Shown: piece by piece, positions 51,975 to 60,800 of the stretch
Position numbering within the stretch: the stretch's first letter is position 1
Layout of the letters: each line of letters begins with the position of its first letter
DNA from: Bacteroidota bacterium
Lineage (GTDB): Bacteria > Bacteroidota > Bacteroidia > NS11-12g > UBA955
Length of the DNA: 64,000 nt
Direction: 5' to 3'
NCBI GenBank assembly: GCA_023957335.1
Contig: JAMLHC010000003.1
Span: forward strand, 62,001-126,000
Program-made: the position numbers and the translations under genes
Notes under the pieces: generated by a model
The model's input: the letters and a program-made list of their open reading frames with translations, nothing else
What the model was told of the DNA's origin: nothing
Database searches by the model: none

Positions 51975-53120
51975 ATGAGAAAGCTGATTGTACTTCTCAC
52001 ACTGCTGCTCAGCTCCATAGGCACATTTGCTCAATACAAATTAGTGAAAGCGGCTGATTTGCCTGATGTTATCAAGACAGCTAACAAAGATTCAATACAA
52101 CTACTCGAGAGATTGATTGCAATAGAGTTTCACAAAATACTCAACCAATACCGCAAAGACAACAAACTCGACACCTTAGCTTGGAGTGATATTTTGTGGC
52201 TTACATCACGCAATCACAACGCCTATATGATTGCCAATGACGAGCTTACGCATAATGAAGAAAAGAACAAACCATACTTTACGGGTGAAAAACCGGGCGA
52301 CCGGCTAAACTACGTACAAGGAGATAAAGGCAGAATGGATTGGTCCGGTGAAAATTGTCTTTACACTTCAGCAACTACATACGTCATGTATGTCAACAAA
52401 AAAAGTATGCAAGAATATGCCAAAGCCAATGCATTGGAATGTTTGGATATTTGGAAAAGCTCACCGGGGCACAATGCCAATATGCTACGATTAAATCACA
52501 GGAAACATGGCGCAGCATTTACTTTTGATGACAACACAATCTATGCAACTGACTTGTTCGGATACGGCTTTTACGATGATAACACCACATCAGATTTTGA
52601 CAATAAACAAACCAATAGCACGCCCAACAGCAATTCGACTCCAATCATCACTGAACCTATACACAAATTCAGCCCCGGCAAGTCCAACAAAGAGTTGAAG
52701 AACGGCATTATCGCCAAGATGAAAAATACAAATAAACAGATTGCTCTTGCAAAACCTTTTGAAGAAGCTGCACAAAAACACATAGCTTATTTGCAAGCAA
52801 ATAATTCCTTGTCGAGTACTGAAATCAAGGGCAACAAATCTTTTTATGGTGCTACTCCCGCACAACGCATAGCCAAGGCAAATTATGGAGGGTGGAAATT
52901 TCTTCATCCAAAATTAAAAAACATAAGCGAAACAATCGCTTTGATTGAAATGAACGAAGATGACTTTGATGCATCGACCGTGATTGAAGAACTGTGGACA
53001 CAACTGATTACAAATTCCAACATAGATTTATCTGAATACAACATAGCAGGACTGTCTGTCAAAACCAAGCGCACCAAACAAGGCATCCAAATACATGCAG
53101 TACTGCTCTTACATCCATAG
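51975..53120 (+). CDS. Secreted CAP (SCP/PR1)-domain protein, second of a tandem pair
   Basis: A 381-residue paralogue of the preceding gene. Signal peptide MRKLIVLLTLLLSSIGTFA, then the CAP domain with EFHKILNQYRKDN, LAWSDILWLTSRNHNAYM, LTHNEEKNK, WSGENCLY and SPGHNANMLRLNHRKHGAAF. A linker rich in Asn, Ser and Thr (residues about 200-225) leads to a second CAP-like domain: FEEAAQKHIAYLQANNSLSS, TPAQRIAKANYGGWKF and VIEELWTQLITNSNIDLSEYNIAGLSV. The cleft His and Glu are missing in it. The two genes are 54 bases apart and share the same layout, so they arose by tandem duplication. Confidence 0.85.
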   Translation: MRKLIVLLTLLLSSIGTFAQYKLVKAADLPDVIKTANKDSIQLLERLIAIEFHKILNQYRKDNKLDTLAWSDILWLTSRNHNAYMIANDELTHNEEKNKPYFTGEKPGDRLNYVQGDKGRMDWSGENCLYTSATTYVMYVNKKSMQEYAKANALECLDIWKSSPGHNANMLRLNHRKHGAAFTFDDNTIYATDLFGYGFYDDNTTSDFDNKQTNSTPNSNSTPIITEPIHKFSPGKSNKELKNGIIAKMKNTNKQIALAKPFEEAAQKHIAYLQANNSLSSTEIKGNKSFYGATPAQRIAKANYGGWKFLHPKLKNISETIALIEMNEDDFDASTVIEELWTQLITNSNIDLSEYNIAGLSVKTKRTKQGIQIHAVLLLHP

Positions 53121-53126
53121 TTTATG

Positions 53127-53134
53127 TAGATTTG
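53127..53134 (+). promoter_or_regulatory. -7 element TAGATTTG upstream of the SpoU-type methyltransferase gene
   Basis: Matches TAnnTTTG, 13 bases before the ATG. No matching -33 element was seen. Confidence 0.4.
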
Positions 53135-53147
53135 CAGACCGAATTTA

Positions 53148-53681
53148 ATGACAAGAAAACTCAAGACTGTAGAGCTGAACCGATTGTCGGTGGATGAGTT
53201 CAAGCAATCAGACAAAATCCCATGTGTTGTGGTGTTGGATAACATCCGCAGTGCTTACAATGTAGGTGCTATATTTCGCACAGCCGATGGTTTTTTATTG
53301 GAACGTGTATTACTGTGCGGAATCACCCCTACACCTCCCCACAAAGAAATATACAAAACAGCCATTGGCGCGGAAAACAGCATGCAATGGGAATATCATC
53401 AAGACGTTGCAAAAGCAATCGTAACACTTAAACAGCAAGGATATTTCATAGTTGCATTAGAACAAACCTCAGACAGCACTTTGTTACAAGACTGGATATG
53501 GAAGAAAGGCACAAAGTTTGCCCTCGTATTGGGCAACGAAGTGGACGGAATATCAGACAGTGCAATGCCTTTGTGTGATGCTTATATTGAAATACCTCAG
53601 TTTGGTACCAAACATTCATTTAATGTTGCAGTGGCAGCCGGCATGCTCATCTGGGACATGATCAGAGCTATTAAGAAATGA
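53148..53681 (+). CDS. RNA 2'-O-methyltransferase, SpoU (TrmH) family
   Basis: A 177-residue knotted (SPOUT) methyltransferase. The three family motifs are present: LDNIRSAYNVGAIFRTADGF (motif 1), ALVLGNEVDGIS (motif 2) and IPQFGTKHSFNVAVAAGML (motif 3, with Asn of the AdoMet knot). The enzyme has no N-terminal substrate-binding domain, as in the TrmH/TrmL size class. The target (tRNA or 23S rRNA) cannot be told from sequence. The stop overlaps the next gene by 4 bases. Confidence 0.92.
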   Translation: MTRKLKTVELNRLSVDEFKQSDKIPCVVVLDNIRSAYNVGAIFRTADGFLLERVLLCGITPTPPHKEIYKTAIGAENSMQWEYHQDVAKAIVTLKQQGYFIVALEQTSDSTLLQDWIWKKGTKFALVLGNEVDGISDSAMPLCDAYIEIPQFGTKHSFNVAVAAGMLIWDMIRAIKK

Positions 53682-55729
53682 AAAAAATATTTTTATTTAT
53701 TATATTTATTCTGTTTCTCTTCAACCCTTTGAGAGCGCAGGTTTATTCCGAACAGGATATACGCACCGAAATGAAACGTATTGATAGGTTTGATGGGACA
53801 GAAGACAGTACGATTACGCTCAGCACCCAGATTCAGACCCAAAGAGCAAGCAAAGTATTTGTTGCCATCCCAAACTCAATCTTAGAATATTTAAATACTG
53901 AAAATAAAGGCATAACCTATTCGCGCAGAGTGTTAAAGGGGCTTTACGACATTTTATCCAAAGTGAGCGAAAACGACTATTACCATCTCACACATTACGA
54001 AAAATTGATGACATTGGCGTATGAATTGGTAACAGAAAAGAATGATGAAATTCTCTATAACAGATTAATTGCAGAAGCAAAAATTTCTATTTTTTTATCT
54101 GAATTCATCAAGAACAGAACTTTTGCACGCGACTATTGGCTATACACAATCAAATTCTACCCGACCGATGCGCTGACACAATTTATTTCCATTTATAATG
54201 AACCTTATGCAATGGAAGTGTTGGAGGCTATTGCATTGGACGCCCCAACTGTAATAAAAGAATATTTTGGTTCCAACCATTTGAACTACCGTGTGTTGAA
54301 AGAAACCAAAAATAAAAATGTACAAACAATGCTTGACATTTACAGACAGTATGGTTCTTCGTCCAAGGCGTATGTGCTCATCAACGAAATTATTGCCGGC
54401 AGACTTAGTATAGCACAAGCAAACGAAATCGGACAAGATGAAGACAAATTGTTTCATAAATTATTAGAAATCAGAAAGCAACAAAATATTTTTGGAAATT
54501 ATAGTGTAGAAAGAGAGTTGAAGGCGCATTGCATGGAAACTGTAGTGGAAATCAATCTGCGACATGACGAATCGAATGAATACCGATTTGAGCCCATCAA
54601 TAATAGCCCTGCAAGTGACATTTACGCATATCTGGTTTATACACCGGAAGAAGTATTCACTTCGTCCTTCTTGGGCATGTATGACAGAATGATGAGCAAA
54701 AGAGAGCAAAAATCGGGTTTCCAATTTCTCAAATCAGTAGGTTTTAATAGGTTCAGAGTATTCTTGAAAGAATGTGCCAACTATAACAAGATAGATGAAT
54801 TTTTGGCTACAATGACTGCGGATGAGAAACAAGAGCTGTTTACAATGCTTTGCACTGATTTGGACAAAATGGGAGGAGATTTGGGTCCGGCAGTGGATGT
54901 AGCAGATTTTTACGGCTCACTTCAACGGGCAGATTTAAAAAATCAACTAAAATCAATCATCGAAAAAATCATGATTGACCGTGCCACCCGCGAAGACATG
55001 AACGGAATGAAACTCTATGGGTTACTATACAAAGTGATGGGTGGAAATCCCGAAACCTATATTTGGCAATTTGATTTTGCGCTTCCGGCTCTTGATAGAG
55101 TAACTCAGGCAGAATTGTTTACCAAGGGAAAACACATCCAAGAACATTTCTTTTTTGATGACGAAGATGGTGAAGCAGCCTTCAATAATTTCATGTCCTA
55201 CTTTGGTACAGACTGGAAAAAAACAGACAAGGGCAATTATATGCTGATAACAACCGGGACAAGCAAGGTAATTGAAATATATGCCATCAAACCTTCTCAT
55301 GAAATTGAAGCACGTGAAGAATTGCGTAAATACTTTGACAGCAATAGACGTTACCCTGATTTGATTGTACACAGAGGACATTCTTATTATATAGAAAACA
55401 CCATTGCAGCCATGACCAACCAAACCAAAGTAGCCATTCTTGGCTCTTGTGGAGGATATCAAAACATCGCTCAAGCAATGGAAAACGCGATGGATGTACA
55501 GATAGTTTCAACCAAACAAGTAGGTACATTAGCGGTGAACAATGCATTGATTTTTGAAACCATTGAAACCATTCGCAAAGGCAATGACATCGTGTGGAAT
55601 GACCTATGGAAAAGAGTGAGAGCCAAAGTTGGAGGCAACCCGAGATTCAATGATTATATCCCACCAAACCAAAATCTGGGTGCAAGATTTATCAAGGCAT
55701 ACAACAATCTTACTGTAAAAGATAATTAG
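53678..55729 (+). CDS. Secreted protein of unknown function with possible caspase-type (clan CD) domain
   Basis: A 683-residue protein with a signal peptide (MKKIFLFIIFILFLFNPLRA). Most of the mature part (residues 60-480) is helical and looks like HEAT-type or TPR-like repeats (LMTLAYELVTEKNDEILYNR, LIEIIAGRLSIAQ-like segments). In the last 130 residues an alpha/beta part has PDLIVHRGHSYYIENT with His565 and His568, followed 23 residues later by KVAILGSCGGYQN with Cys591. This His / Cys spacing with strands before each resembles clan CD cysteine peptidases (caspases, gingipains, CHAT). I do not recognise a named family. It is coupled to a SpoU methyltransferase gene and ends overlapping the convergent GT2 gene. 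Confidence 0.6.
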   Translation: MKKIFLFIIFILFLFNPLRAQVYSEQDIRTEMKRIDRFDGTEDSTITLSTQIQTQRASKVFVAIPNSILEYLNTENKGITYSRRVLKGLYDILSKVSENDYYHLTHYEKLMTLAYELVTEKNDEILYNRLIAEAKISIFLSEFIKNRTFARDYWLYTIKFYPTDALTQFISIYNEPYAMEVLEAIALDAPTVIKEYFGSNHLNYRVLKETKNKNVQTMLDIYRQYGSSSKAYVLINEIIAGRLSIAQANEIGQDEDKLFHKLLEIRKQQNIFGNYSVERELKAHCMETVVEINLRHDESNEYRFEPINNSPASDIYAYLVYTPEEVFTSSFLGMYDRMMSKREQKSGFQFLKSVGFNRFRVFLKECANYNKIDEFLATMTADEKQELFTMLCTDLDKMGGDLGPAVDVADFYGSLQRADLKNQLKSIIEKIMIDRATREDMNGMKLYGLLYKVMGGNPETYIWQFDFALPALDRVTQAELFTKGKHIQEHFFFDDEDGEAAFNNFMSYFGTDWKKTDKGNYMLITTGTSKVIEIYAIKPSHEIEAREELRKYFDSNRRYPDLIVHRGHSYYIENTIAAMTNQTKVAILGSCGGYQNIAQAMENAMDVQIVSTKQVGTLAVNNALIFETIETIRKGNDIVWNDLWKRVRAKVGGNPRFNDYIPPNQNLGARFIKAYNNLTVKDN

Positions 55730-56748
55730 AAGTTTACTAAATCTTCAAACTTCTTTTTTCCTCTCAAATAATAATCAAGCACAATACTACGGTTATAAAT
55801 TCCCTGACGTTCCGTAAGTTGATAATGATTTAGATTTTGTTTTGTCCAATACCGGATACGAGTCAAAAAGCGAAAATGTGCTTTTGCAACTGCTCCAAAA
55901 TGGCGGATTTTGCCTGAAAACAAGAAACGATAAGCCGCCAGGTGATCTAAAAGCAGACGTATCAGTATTTTTGAAAACAATTCTTGACGTGGAAGATTTT
56001 TCGCCATCATTGCCAACCCGTTGTGAAAATTCAAAAATGTCTTGCGCGGATGACCCATCGCAAGCGTTGCACCACCAACGTGATAAACTCTTGACTCTGC
56101 GCAAAGCATAATCTTATAACCTTTGTTTTTTAGCCTCCAGCACAGGTCAATTTCTTCCATGTGTGCAAAAAAATTATTATCCAATCCTCCCACTTCATGA
56201 AACTTGCTTGCCCTGATAAAAAGGCTCGCTCCGCTCGCCCAGAACACTTCTCTGTTCTGATTATAATCTTCTCTAATCTTTTCTACAGAATCAAAAATCC
56301 GCCCCCTACAAAATGGATATCCGTATTTATCTATAAAACCACCTGCTGCTCCCGCATATTCATATTTGCTTTTATCCTTCCAGTCAATTATCAAAGGCTG
56401 AACTGCCGCAATGCTATTATCGCTCTTTGCAAGTTGCACCAATGGTTGCAACCAATTCTCATCAACTTCAATATCTGAATTCAGCAACACGTAATAATCT
56501 GCTTGAATCAATGAAAGTGCCTTATTGTATCCACCTGTAAAACCAAAATTTTTGTGAAACTGCAAAAGTGTAATCTGCGAAAAATGAGTTTTGACAAATT
56601 CAACACTATCATCAGTAGAAGCGTTGTCAGCAACTACAATTTCGAGGTTAGACCAGTTGGTTTTAAGTACAGATGGCAAAAATTTCTCTAACCAATTCCT
56701 TGTACTGTAGTTCAGAATTACAACAGCTACTTTTGGATTTTTCTCCAT
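55726..56748 (-). CDS. Glycosyltransferase family 2 (rhamnosyl-type)
   Basis: A 340-residue GT-A enzyme with VAVVILNYSTRNWLEKFLPS at the start, VADNASTDDSVEFV, YVLLNSDIEVDENWL (the metal-binding loop) and the WbbL-like EEIDLCWRLKNKGYKIMLCAESRVYHVGGAT signature. This is the type that adds rhamnose or similar sugars to polysaccharide acceptors. No export signal; a C-terminal basic region may bind the membrane. The frame begins with TTG one codon earlier; the ATG is used. It overlaps the small upstream gene by 1 base and the convergent plus-strand gene by 4. Confidence 0.9.
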   Translation of the reverse strand: MEKNPKVAVVILNYSTRNWLEKFLPSVLKTNWSNLEIVVADNASTDDSVEFVKTHFSQITLLQFHKNFGFTGGYNKALSLIQADYYVLLNSDIEVDENWLQPLVQLAKSDNSIAAVQPLIIDWKDKSKYEYAGAAGGFIDKYGYPFCRGRIFDSVEKIREDYNQNREVFWASGASLFIRASKFHEVGGLDNNFFAHMEEIDLCWRLKNKGYKIMLCAESRVYHVGGATLAMGHPRKTFLNFHNGLAMMAKNLPRQELFSKILIRLLLDHLAAYRFLFSGKIRHFGAVAKAHFRFLTRIRYWTKQNLNHYQLTERQGIYNRSIVLDYYLRGKKKFEDLVNF

Positions 56749-57140
56749 CAATTCAGGTTGAAATTATAATCTACAGTATTCTTTTTGAAGGGAATAAACA
56801 AAAAACTTGCACCCAAGGGAGTAATCAGAAATATGCAAGCGTGTGAGGCAGGGTTTTTCCATGCTTTTTTGAATTCTGCCATCTTATCTTCCACAACTAC
56901 ACCTTTTTCAACAAACTCTTCAAGTGTTGATGCATATATGCTCCATGATGTACCGAGGTCATTGCGGTCTATAATTTGCTCTCCTAAGTCTAAGGACATT
57001 TGAGTGGCAACAAAAATAGGATATTCAGAATACCCTTCCTTACGGATATCATTTGAAACTTCGATGATTGAGTCCTTGTACAAGGGTAAATCCTTGTTCA
57101 AAGTTTCAAGATATAATTTTACTTCATCGGTATGTGACAT
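56748..57140 (-). CDS. Small cytoplasmic protein of unknown function
   Basis: A 130-residue protein without signal or membrane segment: helical N-terminal half (DEVKLYLETLNKDLPLYKD, SNDIRKEGYSEYPIFVA) and beta-rich C-terminal half (HACIFLITPLGASFLFIPF). The middle has TQMSLDLGEQIIDRNDLGTSWSIYASTLEEFVEKGVV. I do not recognise a family beyond a likely conserved Bacteroidota protein. It has its own -7 promoter element and its stop overlaps the ATG of the glycosyltransferase gene (TGATG), so they are coupled. Confidence 0.75.
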   Translation of the reverse strand: MSHTDEVKLYLETLNKDLPLYKDSIIEVSNDIRKEGYSEYPIFVATQMSLDLGEQIIDRNDLGTSWSIYASTLEEFVEKGVVVEDKMAEFKKAWKNPASHACIFLITPLGASFLFIPFKKNTVDYNFNLN

Positions 57141-57148
57141 ACAAGGGG

Positions 57149-57156
57149 CAAATTTA
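57149..57156 (-). promoter_or_regulatory. -7 element TAAATTTG upstream of the small unknown gene
   Basis: TAAATTTG on the minus strand matches TAnnTTTG, 8 bases before the ATG at 57140; short leader. Confidence 0.4.
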
Positions 57157-57203
57157 GGCTAAAAATGCGTTACAACTGCATTTCGACATATCAAACAAGT
57201 TCA

Positions 57204-57211
57204 TATTTTTG
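57204..57211 (+). promoter_or_regulatory. -7 element TATTTTTG directly before the DUF4293 gene
   Basis: Matches TAnnTTTG and ends 4 bases before the ATG at 57216. The transcript would be nearly leaderless. Confidence 0.4.
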
Positions 57212-57215
57212 CGGC

Positions 57216-57710
57216 ATGATTCAAAGAAAACAAACTCTCTACCTTTTGATAGCAAGTCTTTTTGCATTTGTTTACCTTTTAACTAACCCTACAATATCAG
57301 AAGTTGTTGGCAATCTGCAAGGGAGCGACAATATTGAAACATTAAGAATTGGTTTTAGAACCACCGAATTTATCAATGCTGCTAATACTGCGCAGATAGT
57401 CAACAGCAACAACAGTTATATAATTTTCACACTAACTATTATTGGCATTTTTGGCTTAGCATCTATATTTCTTTTCCACAAACATAAATTACAGTTACGC
57501 TTTGCTTCCTATTTATTGATGTTTGATTTGCTTCTTTTCTTTATGATTTATTATCAAACTTCCTTGGGGGTAAAGGTGTTTGACACTGCCGACACTCATT
57601 GGAAAATTGCTGCTTTTATGCCCATTATCCTTCCCTTCCTGCACTTCTTTGCATTGCGAGGCATTGTGCATGATATCAAATTGCTTAAGTCTGTTGACAG
57701 GCTAAGATAG
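57216..57710 (+). CDS. DUF4293 family membrane protein
   Basis: A 164-residue inner-membrane protein with four helices (about residues 6-23, 66-86, 92-112 and 122-142). The start MIQRKQTLYLLIA is the conserved beginning of the family, which supports this ATG over one 51 bases upstream. A hydrophilic loop follows the first helix. The C-terminus is RGIVHDIKLLKSVDRLR, matching the end of family members. Function is unknown and the family is confined largely to Bacteroidota. Confidence 0.88.
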   Translation: MIQRKQTLYLLIASLFAFVYLLTNPTISEVVGNLQGSDNIETLRIGFRTTEFINAANTAQIVNSNNSYIIFTLTIIGIFGLASIFLFHKHKLQLRFASYLLMFDLLLFFMIYYQTSLGVKVFDTADTHWKIAAFMPIILPFLHFFALRGIVHDIKLLKSVDRLR

Positions 57711-57807
57711 TAGATATAAACCGAAGTTTAATTAGGAAATCATTTTTTCAAAATTGTAAACTTACAGTTGTTAGCTACATTATCAACATATCTCATCGAT
57801 TGCGTGC

Positions 57808-57838
57808 TTGTTTTTTTGTAAAATGATCACTACTTTTG
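57808..57838 (+). promoter_or_regulatory. Promoter of the RCC1/Ig-like secreted protein gene
   Basis: TTG, 20 bases, TACTTTTG: good match to TTG-N17-23-TAnnTTTG, 23 bases before the ATG. Confidence 0.6.
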
Positions 57839-57861
57839 CACCCGCATTTTTTTAACCCTTC

Positions 57862-60800
57862 ATGAAATTTAAATCTTTTATTATCAGCGCACTAAGTGTC
57901 TTATTACACTTAACAAATCAAAGTACTTTTGCCCAGAGCAAGATGTATTGTTCGCAGCCTGCTGTCGGATGCGCAAGCACAGATTTGTCAAACTACGGAA
58001 TTAATTCCAACACCAATGCTTCAACCATTGAGTATGACAACCTTGTTTCACTTTACCATGGAACTTTAACCCGCAACGGGGACGGGACATACTCAGGATG
58101 GGGACAAGGTGCCGCAAACAATGGAACTGGCAACTTAACAACTCCAAGTGAAATCAACAAGACTAACTTTCCTGCACTCAGAGGCGATATCTTAAAAATT
58201 GCCGGAGGTTCAAATGGCTCAAATGCAGGTGGCACCGGCAAACACCAATATATTGTCCTAACCACCCATGGATTGTTTGTTTGGGGTGAAAGAGGCATTT
58301 TATTGGAAACAGACGCAACCACAAGCACAACTTTTCAAAAAATAGATGTTTCTCAACTCACCGGTGCAGACACAACGGGTTTACCCACAAACGTAAAACC
58401 CGGTGATGTAAAAATGATGTTTGGAACTCGTTCTACTTTGGCGATTACTACTTGTAGCGGGGACGTTTGGGTGCTTTCCACGCAAACAGATATGCGAGGC
58501 AGAGGTGCAAGCGGAACTAATGCTGCCAGCCAAAGAAGATGGAGACAAGTAACAATCAATACCTCTTCAGATCCGCTGACTGATATCGTAGTAGCGCGAG
58601 GCTGCTACAACACAATGTTTGCCTTAAGCTCCGACAATAAATTGTGGACTTGGGGAGTAAGAGTATATTTAGGTAACAGTACCAGTATAAAATCAAATAT
58701 TCAGAGAGCTACTCAGATGACCTTACCCCAAGACGGAGGTGTTGATATTGACGTAAAAATGATAGGGATGACTTGTGATGCAAATACAACAAATAGAATT
58801 ACCTATTATGTACTTGCCAAATCAGGCAAACTATATGCACTTGGAAACAATACGAACCGACAATTAGGTGATTTCACAACGACTACAAGCACCTCTTGGG
58901 TAAGAGTTAAATATAATAACAACGCCACCCCCGACTACATGGATGATATAGTTTGGATTAGTCCAAACGAACATGATGGATTTGCAAATGCATCCTACCG
59001 AGTTCCTGCAATCAATGCAATCAATAATGACAAGCAACTTTGGGCATGGGGCAGCAATCACAATGGTATGATTGGCATGGGTGCATCTTCTACGGGGGTT
59101 GATCCCGGACGTCCCGGCAACACAACTGCGAGCACTGACTCTATTTTAGCAGTTGAAACCGGGGGGCACACTTCCATGATTATCAAACAATGTGAAAAGA
59201 ACTTTGGTTATACCGGACACAGAACAGGTGGCAGTATGGCGTGCGGAGGATGCGCAGAAGCAGATATAACTTCTTATGATTTTGGCACAATTCCCGTAAA
59301 TATATGCGGGGTACCCAGCAATGCATCTATTAATGTCAATCCTATTCCTATTTTTATTTCATCTAGTACAACCTTTTGTTTTGGCACAGACTACATACTG
59401 CAGTTGAGTGAAGAGGGAACCAGCGTTACATTTTCCATTAACAAAGACCCTCTTGGGATTGTAACCTTAGTACCCGATAAAGACAATGCCAACAATGACA
59501 CACTCAAGTTTAGCCAACCCGGGACAGTTGAGATTAAAGCATCAATGAAAGACATTTGCAATCCTGTTATCCCAATTGACACCATCATTACAGTAACCAT
59601 GTTACAATGCAAATTAGCCTTACCGGACAACAATCATGGTTTTGTAAATAATGAAATCAGTGGCAATGTTTCAACAAATGATGTAAATGCAGCACCGGTA
59701 AAATATGGCATGTCTCCAAATCTCAAATCTTCACCATCCGGCAGCACTCCTGTAATCAGCATGGGCAGTGATGGTAAATATACGTTTACTGCCGACAAAC
59801 CCGGCAAGTATGTTTATGAAGTATCCATTTGCGACATAGGACAAATTTCAAATTGCTTGACAGAGGAACTCACAATTTGGATAAAAAACGACTCTACGCT
59901 TAGCAATCCTCCCATGGCATCTACCGATGTAACAAGCACCAAAAAGAATACAGCCGTAACTATTCCTACTTTGTCAAACGACCAAGTCGGCTCCAAAGGG
60001 AAATCATTAGTTCCAAGCAGTGTTACGATTGTTTCCGGAACAGCGCCAAATACATCTACCGAAGGCAGCTTATCTATAAACAGCTCCACCGGAGAGATAA
60101 CATTTACTCCCGTAAGCACATTTACAGGCATAGTAAGCTACTCATACGAGGTTTGCGATAACACAAGTCCAACCCCTCTTTGCTCTCAAGCTAAACAAAT
60201 TATTCACATATCAGGGAGCAGCTCACAAAATGCTACCTATGGCGCAGATGATTATGCCAACACCAATTTCAACACGCCTGTTTCAGGAAATGTAAAAACC
60301 AATGATGCAGACGCAGAAGGTGACAATCAAGAAATCACTCCACAAACAACCACCAAACCCGGAGTTGGAAAATTAGTCTTAGACAAATTTGGGGCATACA
60401 CATTTACTCCTGCTTATGGATTTTATGGCAGCACCAACTTTGAATATGAAACATGCGATGACAATGCAACTGACCCGGTATGTACCAAAGCTACATTATA
60501 CATTACAGTAAATAAAGAAGAAACTTATGATGACTTTCATAGCACAGTAACAAACGTACAAATAGCAGGCGATGTCAGCACAAACGACAACTTACCTTTA
60601 GGTTACACTTATGGCAATGTAAGTTCGGTAGTAGGTAATCCATCAGCTTCTGTCCCCACATTAAGCACAGACGGCACATATACATTCAAAACAAGCGTAC
60701 CCGGTGTATATAAATTTAAGGTGGATGCTTGCACACCCGCACCCGGCAGCATCTGCATAACCGAAATACTAACTATTACTGTAGTAAAAGATGTTTATTC

